A stretch of DNA of 64,000 nt, from assembly GCF_946902915.1 (NCBI RefSeq), contig NZ_CAMPPY010000004.1:1-64000 (forward strand), given 5' to 3'. Below, piece by piece: positions 29,101-39,437 of the stretch; positions within the stretch are counted from its first letter, which is position 1, and every line of letters starts with the position of its first letter. The notes beneath the pieces were generated by a model. That model saw only the letters and a program-made list of their open reading frames with translations, did no database searches and was not told where the DNA came from. The stretch is from Streptococcus sp. Marseille-Q5986 (lineage in GTDB: Bacteria; Bacillota; Bacilli; Lactobacillales; Streptococcaceae). The position numbers and the translations under genes were made by a program.

Positions 29101-31806
29101 ATGAAGAATAAAAGATTAGTTAAATCAGTCAGTTATGGTTTACTTGCTTTCCTTTTTGTGTTGATTGGTTTATCACAGCAAGTTAATGCAGACACCATTA
29201 CTGCTGGTTCAGGCAATCGTATCCATTTCATAAATACTAAAGCAAAATCTGGGAGTGATGCCATCCTTCTGGAGAGCAATGGTCATTATGCCTTGATTGA
29301 CATGGGGGAAGATTATGACTTTCCTGATGGGAGTGATCCACGCTATCCAAGTCGTTGGGGAATTTCCATGAGAAATTATCAAGTCTTGGAAGACCGTTTG
29401 ATTCGCCATCTTGACCAAGTTGGTGTTAAAAAACTGGATTTTATTATTGGAACCCATGTACATAGTGACCATATCGGCGGAGCAGATGAGATACTTAATC
29501 GTTATCAGGTTGGTAAGTTTTATTTAAAAAAATATTCAGATGAACGGATTACCTCACACTGGGGACTCTGGGATAATCTTTTCAATTATGATAATGCTTT
29601 GAGAGCCGCACAAAAACGAGGGGTTACTCTTATTCAGAATATTACAGATGAGGACAGTCACTTTAAATTAGGTGATATGGATATCCAACTCTACAACTAT
29701 AAGAATGAATATGATGCTGAGGGGAATCTGAAAAAAGTTCTAGATGATAACTCCAACTCTATCGTTTCAGTGGTGACTGTTGCAGGAAAGAGAATCTATC
29801 TTGGTGGTGATTTAGATAACGCAGAAGGAGCGGAAGATAAGTTAGGCCCAGTTATCGGCAAGGTTGATATGATGAAATGGAATCATCATTATGATGCGAA
29901 AATTTCAAATACGATTAATTTTCTTGAAAACTTATCACCAAAGATGATTATTCAAACAACTGGTGGAGATATTAATGTTGCTTCAACCAGAGAATATCTC
30001 CAAAAGAAAAATATTCAAGTTCTCAGAGCTTCTAGTCAAACTCAAGACGCTACTGTTTTTGATATTAGTGATAGCGGATTTGCCAATGTTTCTAATCTCT
30101 TCCCTGACATCCCTGTAGTTGACGAAAAATGGTATCAAGAAGGTGGCTACTGGAAATATCGCTTAAGTGATGGGGAAATGGCTATCGGTTGGAAAGAGAT
30201 TGGCGGAGCCACTTACTTCTTTAATGGAAAAGGGCAAATGCAAGCAGGACGCTGGCTTCACCTTAATGACGAATGGGGAGAAAATGCCAAGGGGAATGAC
30301 TACTATTTGAACCCAAATGGTAAAATGCAAACTGGTGGTTGGTTCAAGCTGGATGGCTCTTGGTATTATATCCAATCAAACGGTGCTAGACGATTTAGTG
30401 AGCTTTCTGAAATTGGAGGGAAGAAATATCTCTTTGCAGCAGATGGTAAAATGCTAACAGGATATCAAGTCTTTAATGGCAAGAAGATGTTCTTTGCAGA
30501 CAGTGGTGCACTCCAAACAGCAGGTAAGCCTTCAACTTGGCAAAAGATTGATTCAGATTGGTATTTCTATGATGAGGATGGGTTACGAACTATCGGTAAA
30601 AAGAATATCAATGAAAGCACATACTACTTTAATCAAGAAGGTGTCATGCAAACTGGTTGGGCCTTTATTGACAGTCACTGGAACTATTTTGCAAGTTCTG
30701 GAGCTATGAAAACTGGATGGGTCAAGGATCAGGATACATGGTATTATCTGGACAAAGATGGTATCATGCTTACTGGAAAACAAGAAATCAACGGTATTCG
30801 TTACTATTTGAACGCTAGTGGTGCAATGCAAACAGGCTGGAAATGGCTAGAGAACAATTGGTATTACTATGCGAACTCAGGAGCTATGAAAACAGGCTGG
30901 ATTAAGGATAATGAGAAATGGTATTACCTAAATCAAGATGGTATTATGCAGACTGGGAAACAAGAAATCAACGGTATTCGTTACTATTTGAACGCTAGTG
31001 GTGCAATGCAAACGGGCTGGCAGTGGCTTGATAAACACTGGTATTACTACGCTGACTCAGGAGCTATGAAAACGGGCTGGGTTAAGGATAATGAGAAATG
31101 GTATTACCTTGAAGCTCAGGAAGGCACCATGTTGGTTGGCCTTCATCAAGTAGATGGTAAGCAATATTACTTTAGCGGATCTGGTGCTATGCAAACGGGT
31201 TGGAAATGGCTAGAGAACAATTGGTATTACTATGCGAACTCAGGAGCTATGAAAACAGGCTGGATTAAGGATAATGAGAAATGGTATTACCTAAATCAAG
31301 ATGGTATTATGCAGACTGGGAAACAAGAAATCAACGGTATTCGTTACTATTTGAACGCTAGTGGTGCAATGCAAACGGGCTGGCAGTGGCTTGATAAACA
31401 CTGGTATTACTACGCTGACTCAGGAGCTATGAAAACGGGCTGGGTTAAGGATAATGAGAAATGGTATTACCTTGAAGCTCAGGAAGGCACCATGTTGGTT
31501 GGCCTTCATCAAGTAGATGGTAAGCAATATTACTTTAGCGGATCTGGTGCTATGCAAACGGGTTGGAAACAGCTTGATGGTAATTGGTACTATTTCCAAG
31601 CTGATGGTTCTTTGTTGAAGAACGCAACAACACCTGATGGTTACAAGGTAAACGAAGAAGGTATTTGGAAACAGGCTGTTGCTGCTGTCAATGGCGAAGC
31701 AGATCAGTCAGAAAAGAAACAAGAAGCTAATTCCTCTATTGCTGAGCAGCCAAAACAAGATTCAAATCTAGAAGCCAATACTTCTGACAAGAAAGAAAAA
31801 GAATAA
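29101..31806 (+). CDS. Pce/CbpE-like choline-binding phosphorylcholine esterase
   Basis: Predicted 901-residue secreted protein. Signal peptide to about residue 31 (LIGLSQQVNA). A metallo-beta-lactamase domain (about 35-340) has GTHVHSDHIGG, GGDLDN and MKWNHHYD, the metal ligands of phosphorylcholine esterase Pce. From about 345 a long series of choline-binding repeats (GWKEIGGATYFF, TGWKWLENNWYYY, SGAMKTGW) attaches it to phosphocholine on teichoic acid, ending in a hydrophilic low-complexity tail. It probably removes phosphocholine that LicD enzymes add. GAAAGGAGTG precedes ATG 29101. Residue spacing agrees with remembered Pce, but the repeat region is longer. Confidence 0.88.
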   Translation: MKNKRLVKSVSYGLLAFLFVLIGLSQQVNADTITAGSGNRIHFINTKAKSGSDAILLESNGHYALIDMGEDYDFPDGSDPRYPSRWGISMRNYQVLEDRLIRHLDQVGVKKLDFIIGTHVHSDHIGGADEILNRYQVGKFYLKKYSDERITSHWGLWDNLFNYDNALRAAQKRGVTLIQNITDEDSHFKLGDMDIQLYNYKNEYDAEGNLKKVLDDNSNSIVSVVTVAGKRIYLGGDLDNAEGAEDKLGPVIGKVDMMKWNHHYDAKISNTINFLENLSPKMIIQTTGGDINVASTREYLQKKNIQVLRASSQTQDATVFDISDSGFANVSNLFPDIPVVDEKWYQEGGYWKYRLSDGEMAIGWKEIGGATYFFNGKGQMQAGRWLHLNDEWGENAKGNDYYLNPNGKMQTGGWFKLDGSWYYIQSNGARRFSELSEIGGKKYLFAADGKMLTGYQVFNGKKMFFADSGALQTAGKPSTWQKIDSDWYFYDEDGLRTIGKKNINESTYYFNQEGVMQTGWAFIDSHWNYFASSGAMKTGWVKDQDTWYYLDKDGIMLTGKQEINGIRYYLNASGAMQTGWKWLENNWYYYANSGAMKTGWIKDNEKWYYLNQDGIMQTGKQEINGIRYYLNASGAMQTGWQWLDKHWYYYADSGAMKTGWVKDNEKWYYLEAQEGTMLVGLHQVDGKQYYFSGSGAMQTGWKWLENNWYYYANSGAMKTGWIKDNEKWYYLNQDGIMQTGKQEINGIRYYLNASGAMQTGWQWLDKHWYYYADSGAMKTGWVKDNEKWYYLEAQEGTMLVGLHQVDGKQYYFSGSGAMQTGWKQLDGNWYYFQADGSLLKNATTPDGYKVNEEGIWKQAVAAVNGEADQSEKKQEANSSIAEQPKQDSNLEANTSDKKEKE
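30841..31566 (+). repeat. Tandem 363-bp duplication in choline-binding repeats
   Basis: The block beginning at 30841 recurs at 31204, a 363-base (121-residue) period spanning six choline-binding units. The two copies are nearly identical at nucleotide level, so the duplication is recent or kept uniform by recombination. Confidence 0.85.
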
Positions 31807-31807
31807 A

Positions 31808-31856
31808 AGAAACCCCCTACTAGTAAACGCTCGTTTATCAGTAGGGGGTTCTTTTA
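31808..31856. terminator. Bidirectional terminator
   Basis: GAACCCCCTACTGATAAAC-type stem: AACCCCCTACT with AGTAGGGGGTT plus further pairs around GCTC, flanked by A-runs and T-runs on both sides. It sits between the convergent Pce-like and flippase genes. Confidence 0.9.
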
Positions 31857-33332
31857 GTTTCTTTTGATCTTAGCTAGTACTAGGTTCAGTGCATAGTGAA
31901 GTGTTTTATCCTTGGCGATAAAAAGCATCAAGAGATAGTAGATTCCACAAGTTGCTATGGTAGAAAGAACCATGAGAATCATATTGAGGTTCACCGTATA
32001 GGAACTGATTTGGAAAATCATCTTGAAAATATAGAAAATCGGGATAAATCCAAGGGATATGAGACCATAACGTGTTAAGGTCTCAAAGATTTCTTTTAAA
32101 TTGATTAGTTGGTGTTTCCTAATAAAATGAATTTCTAAGAGAACAACGATGGCTTCTGCAATAATGGTAGTAGCAATATAGTACTCAGGGGCAAAAATAT
32201 TATTGATATACAAGATACAGTTGAAGAGGAGATTTGCTCCACCACCAGCAAAGTAGAAAGCAGTCAAGCGGTTCTCGTGGTCATTGATAAAGATAATTTG
32301 CTTACCAAGAATCAATTCAATAGCCCAGATAATGGTTCGAAAGGCGAAGACGCTGGTCACGATACCTGCCTCAAGATACTTTTCAGAAGAGTAGATAACC
32401 GTTGCGTACTTTCCTAGAATCATAATTCCGAAACTAGTTGGAATCATGAGAAAATAGAATAATGATGCTGCTTGATTTACAAGATAATTATAAGAATTGT
32501 AATCCTTTTTCCCGAGGTAGTAGCCTAGACGTGGAATGCTGACACTGATAGCACCACTTAAGACACCTGCAATCAGCATAACGATGCTATAGGCAATTGC
32601 ATAATAAGAAATATAGTTTTCATCTGGTCCCTTGGTGATAAACATTCTATCTAGCAAGGTATAAAGCATATTAGCGTTTGCTAAGAGAAGCATAGTAAAG
32701 AGTGGTTTAGAAGCCTTAGCTAATTCGACGAAACCGATCTTAACAAAAGAAACTTCTCTCTTAATCCAAAGAAAACTGAGCAGGTAGTTGAGGATAGTGG
32801 TCGCTGTCATAACGATAGCATAAGGAACGATATCATCTGCCGTTTTAACAAAGGCGAAGATAGCGACCAGCATGGTAATCCGAATGATCAATGTTTTATA
32901 GAGGATGAAGGCATAGTTTTCATAAGCCTCGTTCATCCATTCGATATTGAGAAATTGGAAGAGTGCTTGGGCCCCTAGAATATAGTAGAGGACTTTCAGA
33001 TTCTCAATGCTGGTGTCAAAGAAGGTAATGAGGAAGTAGATACCAGTAGTCAGGAGAGAGGTGAAAATCGAGATATAAAACAACTTAGAAAAGACGTAGT
33101 TGATTTTATTCTTGTCATCCTTGACCTTACTGATAGCTCGAATCCCGTAGTTGTATATCCCAAAGGCGGCAAGTGGAATAACGAAACTTGCCCAAGTATT
33201 GGCCGTATTGAAATAACCGTAATTGGATTTACTGAGAATCCGTGTCAGATAAGGGTTGGTTATCAGTGGAAAAACGATATTGAGAATATTGACCAGCAAG
33301 CTGGCCAAGGCATTTACTTTTATATTTTTCAT
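31854..33332 (-). CDS. TacF-like polysaccharide flippase
   Basis: Predicted 492-residue polytopic membrane protein of the MOP/Wzx superfamily, about 12-14 helices, that flips lipid-linked oligosaccharides. The N-terminal NALASLLVNILNIVFPLITN and NYGIRAISKVKDDKN closely resemble remembered pneumococcal TacF, the teichoic-acid flippase whose specificity depends on phosphocholine. Its location beside LicD, polymerase and Pce-like genes supports export of choline-decorated repeats. It is transcribed opposite to the locus and ends at the shared bidirectional terminator. A paralogue of the canonical tacF is the likeliest reading. Confidence 0.85.
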   Translation of the reverse strand: MKNIKVNALASLLVNILNIVFPLITNPYLTRILSKSNYGYFNTANTWASFVIPLAAFGIYNYGIRAISKVKDDKNKINYVFSKLFYISIFTSLLTTGIYFLITFFDTSIENLKVLYYILGAQALFQFLNIEWMNEAYENYAFILYKTLIIRITMLVAIFAFVKTADDIVPYAIVMTATTILNYLLSFLWIKREVSFVKIGFVELAKASKPLFTMLLLANANMLYTLLDRMFITKGPDENYISYYAIAYSIVMLIAGVLSGAISVSIPRLGYYLGKKDYNSYNYLVNQAASLFYFLMIPTSFGIMILGKYATVIYSSEKYLEAGIVTSVFAFRTIIWAIELILGKQIIFINDHENRLTAFYFAGGGANLLFNCILYINNIFAPEYYIATTIIAEAIVVLLEIHFIRKHQLINLKEIFETLTRYGLISLGFIPIFYIFKMIFQISSYTVNLNMILMVLSTIATCGIYYLLMLFIAKDKTLHYALNLVLAKIKRN

Positions 33333-33368
33333 TGAACTTGCTTTCTTAAATCTAAAATCATATCTAGT

Positions 33369-33424
33369 ATTATATCACATTCTCGCTTCATTCTTTTGAT
33401 AAAATCGTAAAAATCTAGTATAAT
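33369..33424. promoter_or_regulatory. Divergent promoters of flippase and mecA
   Basis: For mecA: TTGATA (33396-33401), 17 bases, TATAAT (33419-33424). For the flippase on the minus strand: TGATATAAT, an extended -10 with TATAAT at 33374-33369. No terminator lies between them. Confidence 0.65.
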
Positions 33425-33454
33425 AGATAGACTGAAAGTATGAGGTTACTAGAC

Positions 33455-34192
33455 ATGAAGATGAAACAAATTAGTGATACAACACTGAAAATCACGATGA
33501 CTTTAGATGATTTGATGGATCGAGGAATGGAGATTGCAGACTTTCTCGTTCCTCAGGAAAAAACCGAAGAGTTTTTCTATGCTATTTTAGATGAGTTAGA
33601 GATGCCAGATAATTTCTTGGATAGTGGCATGCTGAGTTTCCGTGTGACGCCAAAACCTGATAAGGTGGACGTCCTTGTGACCAAGTCCAAGATTGACCAA
33701 AATCTGGATTTTGAAGATTTGGCGGATTTGCCAGACATGGAAGAATTGGCGCAAATGTCGCCAGATGAATTTCTCAAAACCTTGGAAAAGAGCATTGCAG
33801 ATAAGACCAAGGACGATATTGAGGCTATCCAATCTCTAGAGCAGGTCGAAGCAAAGGAAGAAGAGCAAGAGCAGGCTGAACAAGAAGTTGAAAGCAAGAA
33901 AGAGCCCTACATCTACTATATCCTTTCTTTTGTTAAGTTGGCTGACTTGGTAGCTTTTGCCAAGACAGTGACTTTTGAGATGGAAACTTCTGAACTCTAC
34001 AAAATGAACGAGCGCTATTATTTGACCATTCTAGTGGATATTGAAAATCATCCAAGTCCATATCCAGCCTGGATCTTGGCTCGTATGCGTGAATTTGCAG
34101 ATGATAGTGACATCAGTCGTTCAGTCTTGCAAGAGTATGGTCAAGTCTTGATGAATCACGATGCAGTGCTCAATCTACAAAAGATTGGATAA
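33455..34192 (+). CDS. mecA: Adaptor protein MecA
   Basis: Predicted 245-residue ClpC adaptor. N-terminal MKMKQISDTTLKITMTLDDLMDRGMEIADFL begins with the substrate-binding region MKMKQISDTTLKITMTLDDL; an acidic linker rich in E/Q (about 125-155) leads to the C-terminal ClpC-binding domain. In streptococci MecA delivers SigX/ComX to ClpCP and so limits competence. ATG 33455 gives the conserved start; ATG 33440 is upstream and lacks family support. Single-gene unit with its own promoter and terminator. Confidence 0.95.
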   Translation: MKMKQISDTTLKITMTLDDLMDRGMEIADFLVPQEKTEEFFYAILDELEMPDNFLDSGMLSFRVTPKPDKVDVLVTKSKIDQNLDFEDLADLPDMEELAQMSPDEFLKTLEKSIADKTKDDIEAIQSLEQVEAKEEEQEQAEQEVESKKEPYIYYILSFVKLADLVAFAKTVTFEMETSELYKMNERYYLTILVDIENHPSPYPAWILARMREFADDSDISRSVLQEYGQVLMNHDAVLNLQKIG

Positions 34193-34229
34193 TCCTTTCT
34201 GGAAAGCTATTTCTAGATTTTAAGAAGAG

Positions 34230-34251
34230 CGAATCGTCTGATTCGTTTTTT
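34230..34251 (+). terminator. Terminator after mecA
   Basis: CGAATC-GTCT-GATTCG hairpin followed by TTTTTT. Confidence 0.85.
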
Positions 34252-34304
34252 CTTTACTAGACTGAAATAGTGATTTACTATAATAGGAATTTTCACAAAA
34301 TTCT

Positions 34305-34313
34305 GTTATAATG
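34305..34313 (+). promoter_or_regulatory. Extended -10 promoter of hom-thrB
   Basis: TGTTATAAT (TATAAT 34308-34313), with no good -35 match. Start expected near 34320, 24 bases before hom. Confidence 0.6.
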
Positions 34314-34343
34314 GCTATATCAGAAAATTTCTAGGAGACAAAC

Positions 34344-35630
34344 ATGACAGTTAAAATTGCTTTACTAGGATTTGGTACCGTTGCAAGTGGTGTGCCTTTC
34401 CTCCTAAAGGAAAATGGAGAAAAAATCAATCAATCAGCACATTCAGAGATTGAAGTAGCCAAGGTATTGGTCAAGGATGAAGATGAAAAGAATCGCTTGC
34501 TTGCAGCTGGGAATGACTTTAACTTTGTGACCAGTGTAGACGATATTTTATCAGACAAGGACATTACTATCGTAGTGGAATTGATGGGACGTATCGAACC
34601 TGCTAAGACCTTTATCACTCGTGCCTTGGAAGCTGGAAAACACGTTGTTACTGCAAACAAGGACCTTTTGGCTGTCCATGGCGTAGAATTGTTAGAAATC
34701 GCTAAAGAGCATAATGTAGCACTTTACTACGAAGCGGCAGTTGCTGGTGGTATTCCAATTCTTCGTACTCTAGTAAATTCGTTGGCTTCTGATAAAATCA
34801 CTCGCGTGCTTGGTGTCGTTAACGGAACTTCTAACTTTATGATGACCAAGATGGTGGAAGAAGGCTGGTCTTACGATGACGCTCTGGCCGAAGCTCAAAG
34901 ACTAGGATTTGCAGAAAGCGACCCTACAAATGACGTGGATGGGATTGACGCAGCCTACAAGATGGTGATTTTGAGCCAGTTTGCTTTTGGTATGAAGGTT
35001 GCCTTTGACGATGTAGCCCACAAGGGAATCCGCAACATCACACCAGAAGACGTAGCTGTAGCCCAAGACCTGGGCTATGTAGTGAAATTGGTTGGTTCTA
35101 TCGAGGAAACTCCTTCAGGTATTGCTGCAGAAGTAACTCCAACCTTCCTTCCTAAAGCACATCCACTTGCCAGTGTGAATGGGGTTATGAACGCTGTATT
35201 TGTAGAATCTATCGGTATCGGTGAATCTATGTACTACGGACCAGGTGCGGGTCAAAAACCAACTGCAACAAGTGTTGTGGCGGATATTGTCCGTATCGTT
35301 CGTCGCTTGAATGATGGTACCATTGGTAAAGACTTCAACGAATACAGCCGTGACTTGGTCTTGGCAAATCCAGAAGATGTTAAAGCAAACTACTATTTCT
35401 CAATCTTGGCACCAGACTCAAAAGGTCAGGTTTTGAAGTTGGCTGAAATCTTTAATGCTCAAGATATTTCCTTCAAGCAAATCCTCCAAGATGGCAAAGA
35501 GGGTGACAAGGCGCGTGTTGTTATCATTACACACAAGATTAATAAAGCACAAGTTGAGTATGTTTCAGCTGAGTTGGCCAAAGCTTCAGAATTTGACCTC
35601 TTGAATACCTTCAAGGTGTTAGGAGAATAG
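34344..35630 (+). CDS. hom: Homoserine dehydrogenase
   Basis: NAD(P)-dependent reduction of aspartate semialdehyde to homoserine; 428 residues. Rossmann motif [33 protein letters not shown] and [11 protein letters not shown] (active site) are present, with a C-terminal ACT-like domain (about 350-428). Followed one base later by thrB, so one threonine operon. Confidence 0.95.
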   Translation: MTVKIALLGFGTVASGVPFLLKENGEKINQSAHSEIEVAKVLVKDEDEKNRLLAAGNDFNFVTSVDDILSDKDITIVVELMGRIEPAKTFITRALEAGKHVVTANKDLLAVHGVELLEIAKEHNVALYYEAAVAGGIPILRTLVNSLASDKITRVLGVVNGTSNFMMTKMVEEGWSYDDALAEAQRLGFAESDPTNDVDGIDAAYKMVILSQFAFGMKVAFDDVAHKGIRNITPEDVAVAQDLGYVVKLVGSIEETPSGIAAEVTPTFLPKAHPLASVNGVMNAVFVESIGIGESMYYGPGAGQKPTATSVVADIVRIVRRLNDGTIGKDFNEYSRDLVLANPEDVKANYYFSILAPDSKGQVLKLAEIFNAQDISFKQILQDGKEGDKARVVIITHKINKAQVEYVSAELAKASEFDLLNTFKVLGE

Positions 35631-35631
35631 G

Positions 35632-36501
35632 ATGAAGATTATCGTACCTGCAACCAGTGCCAATATTGGGCCAGGTTTTGACTCGGTCGGTGTAGCTGTA
35701 ACCAAGTATCTTCAAATTGAGGTCTGCGAAGAACGAGATGAGTGGCTGATTGAACACCAGATTGGTAAATGGATTCCCCATGACGAACGTAATCTCTTGC
35801 TCAAGATTGCCTTGCAAATTGCGCCATACTTGCAACCGAGACGCTTGAAAATGACCAGTGATGTTCCCTTGGCGCGTGGTTTGGGTTCTTCTAGCTCGGT
35901 GATTGTTGCTGGGATTGAACTAGCTAACCAACTGGGCAAGCTCAACTTATCTAACCACGACAAATTGCAGCTGGCGACCAAGATTGAAGGACATCCAGAC
36001 AATGTGGCTCCAGCTATCTATGGAAATCTCGTTATTGCAAGTTCCGTTGAAGGGCAAGTCTCTGCTATCGTGGCTGACTTCCCAGAATGTGATTTTTTAG
36101 CTTATATTCCCAACTATGAATTGCGTACTCGTGACAGTCGTGGTGTCTTGCCTAAAAAATTGTCCTACAAGGAAGCTGTCGCTGCTAGTTCTATCGCCAA
36201 TGTGGCGGTTGCGGCTTTGTTAGCAGGAGATATGGTGACGGCTGGGCAAGCAATCGAGGGAGACCTCTTCCATGAACGTTACCGTCAGGACTTGGTGAGA
36301 GAATTTGCTACGATTAAGCAAGTAGCCAAAGAGAATGGTGCCTATGCAACCTATCTCTCTGGTGCCGGACCGACAGTTATGGTCTTGGCTTCTCATGACA
36401 AGATGCCAACGATTAAGGCAGAATTGGAAAAGCAACCTTTCAAAGGAAAACTGCATGATTTGAAAGTTGATACCCAAGGTGTCCGTGTCCAAGTAAAATA
36501 A
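35632..36501 (+). CDS. thrB: Homoserine kinase
   Basis: GHMP kinase of 289 residues phosphorylating homoserine for threonine synthesis. [16 protein letters not shown], the ATP loop [16 protein letters not shown] and [11 protein letters not shown] are typical. ATG directly follows the hom stop. Confidence 0.95.
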   Translation: MKIIVPATSANIGPGFDSVGVAVTKYLQIEVCEERDEWLIEHQIGKWIPHDERNLLLKIALQIAPYLQPRRLKMTSDVPLARGLGSSSSVIVAGIELANQLGKLNLSNHDKLQLATKIEGHPDNVAPAIYGNLVIASSVEGQVSAIVADFPECDFLAYIPNYELRTRDSRGVLPKKLSYKEAVAASSIANVAVAALLAGDMVTAGQAIEGDLFHERYRQDLVREFATIKQVAKENGAYATYLSGAGPTVMVLASHDKMPTIKAELEKQPFKGKLHDLKVDTQGVRVQVK

Positions 36502-36510
36502 AGAATAGAT

Positions 36511-36558
36511 GATAGGATGGGGGAACTCTCGACCAGAGGGCTTCCTATCCTTTTTTTG
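36511..36558 (+). terminator. Terminator after thrB
   Basis: GATAGGA pairs with TCCTATC around a GC-rich loop and is followed by a run of Ts at 36551-36557. Confidence 0.7.
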
Positions 36559-36568
36559 AAAAGAAGTT

Positions 36569-36682
36569 TATACTCAATGAAAATCAAAGAGCAAACTAGG
36601 AAGCTAGCCGCAGGCTGCTCAAAACACTGTTTTGAGGTTGTGGATGAAGCTGACGCGGTTTGAAGAGATTTTCGAAGAGTAT
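36569..36682 (-). repeat. BOX element (boxA-boxC type)
   Basis: About 114 bases with the ends TATACTCAATGAAAATCAAA and AGATTTTCGAAGAGTAT and the internal CAAAACACTGTTTTGAGG hairpin, which match the termini of the pneumococcal BOX repeat as I remember it. There is no complete boxB. It lies in the msrAB promoter/leader region, so it may form structure in the msrAB transcript. Confidence 0.75.
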
Positions 36683-36713
36683 TAGTTACAAACTTGATAA
36701 AGGAGAAACGAAG

Positions 36714-37652
36714 ATGGCAGAAATTTATCTAGCAGGCGGTTGTTTTTGGGGCCTAGAGGAATATTTTTCACGAATTTCTGGAGTGCTAGCAACCAGTGTT
36801 GGCTACGCTAATGGGCAAGTCGAAACGACCAATTACCAGCTGCTCGAGGAAACAGACCATGCAGAGACTGTTCAAGTGATGTATGATGAGAAAGCAGTGT
36901 CACTCAGAGAGATTTTACTTTATTATTTCCGAGTCATCGATCCTTTATCGATTAATCAACAAGGGAATGACCGTGGTCGCCAATATCGAACAGGAATCTA
37001 TTATCAGAATGAAGCAGATCTGCCCATTATCTACACAGTGGTGCAGGAGCAGGAGCGCATGTTGGGTCGAAAGATTGCAGTAGAAGTAGAGAAACTACGC
37101 CACTACATTCTGGCTGAAGACTACCACCAAGACTATCTCAAGAAAAATCCTTCAGGTTACTGCCATATTGATGTGATCGATGCTGATAAGCCATTGATTG
37201 ACGCATCTAACTATGAAAAGCCTAGTCAAGAAGTGTTGAAGAAAAGCTTAACTGAAGAGTCTTATCGTGTTACCCAAGAAGCTGCTACAGAGGCTCCATT
37301 TACCAATGCCTATGACCAAACCTTTGAAGAAGGGATTTATGTAGACATTACGACGGGTGAGCCACTCTTTTTTGCCAAGGATAAGTTTGCCTCAGGTTGT
37401 GGTTGGCCAAGTTTTAGCCGTCCGATTTCTAAGGAGTTGATTCATTATTACAAAGACTTGAGTCATGGAATGGAGCGAATCGAGGTTCGTTCTCGGTCAG
37501 GAAATGCTCACTTAGGTCATGTTTTCACAGATGGACCGCGTAAGTTAGGTGGCCTCCGTTACTGTATCAATTCTGCATCCTTGCGCTTTGTAGCCAAGGA
37601 TGAGATGGAAAAAGCAGGATATGGCTATCTATTACCTTACTTAAACAAATAA
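36714..37652 (+). CDS. msrAB: Peptide methionine sulfoxide reductase MsrA/MsrB fusion
   Basis: Predicted 312-residue bifunctional repair enzyme. MsrA domain (about 1-160) has [12 protein letters not shown] with the catalytic Cys; MsrB domain (about 170-312) has GCGWPSF and the catalytic [11 protein letters not shown]. It reduces both S and R methionine sulfoxide. No signal peptide or thioredoxin domain, so this is the cytosolic MsrAB2 type. ATG 36714 follows AAAGGAG. An upstream in-frame ATG lies in the BOX element and is unlikely. Confidence 0.94.
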   Translation: MAEIYLAGGCFWGLEEYFSRISGVLATSVGYANGQVETTNYQLLEETDHAETVQVMYDEKAVSLREILLYYFRVIDPLSINQQGNDRGRQYRTGIYYQNEADLPIIYTVVQEQERMLGRKIAVEVEKLRHYILAEDYHQDYLKKNPSGYCHIDVIDADKPLIDASNYEKPSQEVLKKSLTEESYRVTQEAATEAPFTNAYDQTFEEGIYVDITTGEPLFFAKDKFASGCGWPSFSRPISKELIHYYKDLSHGMERIEVRSRSGNAHLGHVFTDGPRKLGGLRYCINSASLRFVAKDEMEKAGYGYLLPYLNK

Positions 37653-37711
37653 ATCAGAGAGGGTGGGGCTTCCCACTTTCTTCATTTCCAGAATAAGAAT
37701 AGAAGGGATTT

Positions 37712-39436
37712 ATGAAACACTTACTATCTTACTTTAAACCCTACATCAAGGGATCGATTTTGGCACCCTTGTTCAAGCTACTAGAAGCTGTGTTTGAGCT
37801 CCTGGTTCCCATGGTGATTGCAGGGATTGTTGACCAATCCTTGCCCCAGAGAGATCAAGGGCATCTATGGATGCAGATTGGCCTACTCCTTATCTGTGCA
37901 GTGATTGGCGTTTTAGTGGCCTTGGTAGCTCAGTTTTATTCAGCCAAGGCTGCGGTTGGTTTTGCCAAAGAACTGACAAACGACCTTTATCGTCATATTC
38001 TTTCCTTGCCCAAGGATAGCAGAGACCGTCTGACAACTTCTAGCTTGGTGACTCGTTTGACTTCGGACACTTATCAGATTCAGACTGGGATCAATCAATT
38101 TCTGCGCCTCTTTTTGCGAGCGCCTATTATCGTTTTTGGGGCGATCTTTATGGCCTATCGAATCTCAGCTGAGCTGACTTTTTGGTTTTTAGTTATGGTT
38201 GTCATTTTGACAATCGTCATTGTAGGGCTCTCTCGACTGGTTAATCCTCTCTACAGTAGTCTCAGAAAGAAAACGGACCAACTGGTTCAGGAAACACGCC
38301 AGCAATTGCAAGGGATGCGGGTCATTCGTGCTTTTGGACAAGAAAAACGAGAATTGCATATTTTTCAAACCCTTAACCAAGTCTATGCGAGATTGCAAGA
38401 AAAGACGGGTTTCTGGTCTAGTTTGTTAACACCTCTGACCTATCTGATTGTCAATGGAACCCTTCTCGTCATCATCTGGCAGGGCTATATTTCAATTCAA
38501 GGAGGGGTACTCAGTCAGGGTGCTCTTATTGCGCTTATCAACTACCTCTTACAGATCTTGGTGGAATTGGTTAAGCTCGCCATGCTGATAAATTCTCTCA
38601 ACCAGTCCTATATCTCAGCCAAGCGAATCGAGGAAGTCTTTGCTGAAGCTCCAGAAGATATCCATTCAGAGTTAGAACAAAAGCAAGCTACCAATGATCA
38701 GGCTTTACAAGTCCAAGAATTGACCTTTACCTATCCAGATGCGGCCCAACCTTCTCTGAGAGACATTTCCTTTGATATGAAGCAAGGGCAAATCCTTGGT
38801 ATCATTGGGGGGACGGGTTCTGGTAAATCAAGCTTGGTGCAAGTCTTACTTGGACTTTATCCAGCAGACAAGGGAAGTATTGACCTTTATCGAAATGGAC
38901 GTAGTCCTCGTAAACTTGAACAGTGGCGGTCTTGGATTGCCTATGTACCCCAAAAGGTCGAACTCTTTAAAGGAACTATTCGTTCCAACTTGACTTTGGG
39001 TTTAAATCAAGAAGTATCTGACCAAGAACTCTGGCAGGCCTTGGAGATTGCGCAAGCAAAGGATTTTGTCGGTGAAAAGGAAGGACTCTTGGATGCCACT
39101 GTTGAGGCAGGAGGTCGAAATTTCTCAGGTGGACAAAAACAAAGGCTGTCTATTGCACGAGCAGCCTTGCGCCAAGCTCCGTTCCTCATCCTAGATGATG
39201 CGACTTCGGCACTGGACACCATTACCGAGTCCAAGCTCTTGAAAGCTATTCGAGAAAATATGCCAAATACGAGCTTAATTTTGATTTCTCAACGGACTTC
39301 TACACTTCAGATGGCTGACCAAATTCTCCTCTTGGAAAAAGGTGAGTTACTAGCTATCGGCAAGCACGAGGATTTGATGAAGACTAGTCAAGTCTATCGT
39401 GAAATCAATGCATCCCAACATGGAAAGGAGGACTAG
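37712..39436 (+). CDS. ABC exporter subunit with degenerate ATP site
   Basis: Predicted 574-residue half-transporter: six-helix membrane domain (1-320) and nucleotide-binding domain with Walker A GGTGSGKSS, signature FSGGQKQR and Walker B FLILDDATSALD. The usual catalytic glutamate after Walker B is Asp, typical of the non-hydrolytic site of heterodimeric exporters. The partner is encoded immediately downstream. Substrate unknown; drug or peptide export is usual for such pairs. Confidence 0.9.
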   Translation: MKHLLSYFKPYIKGSILAPLFKLLEAVFELLVPMVIAGIVDQSLPQRDQGHLWMQIGLLLICAVIGVLVALVAQFYSAKAAVGFAKELTNDLYRHILSLPKDSRDRLTTSSLVTRLTSDTYQIQTGINQFLRLFLRAPIIVFGAIFMAYRISAELTFWFLVMVVILTIVIVGLSRLVNPLYSSLRKKTDQLVQETRQQLQGMRVIRAFGQEKRELHIFQTLNQVYARLQEKTGFWSSLLTPLTYLIVNGTLLVIIWQGYISIQGGVLSQGALIALINYLLQILVELVKLAMLINSLNQSYISAKRIEEVFAEAPEDIHSELEQKQATNDQALQVQELTFTYPDAAQPSLRDISFDMKQGQILGIIGGTGSGKSSLVQVLLGLYPADKGSIDLYRNGRSPRKLEQWRSWIAYVPQKVELFKGTIRSNLTLGLNQEVSDQELWQALEIAQAKDFVGEKEGLLDATVEAGGRNFSGGQKQRLSIARAALRQAPFLILDDATSALDTITESKLLKAIRENMPNTSLILISQRTSTLQMADQILLLEKGELLAIGKHEDLMKTSQVYREINASQHGKED

Positions 39437-39437
39437 C

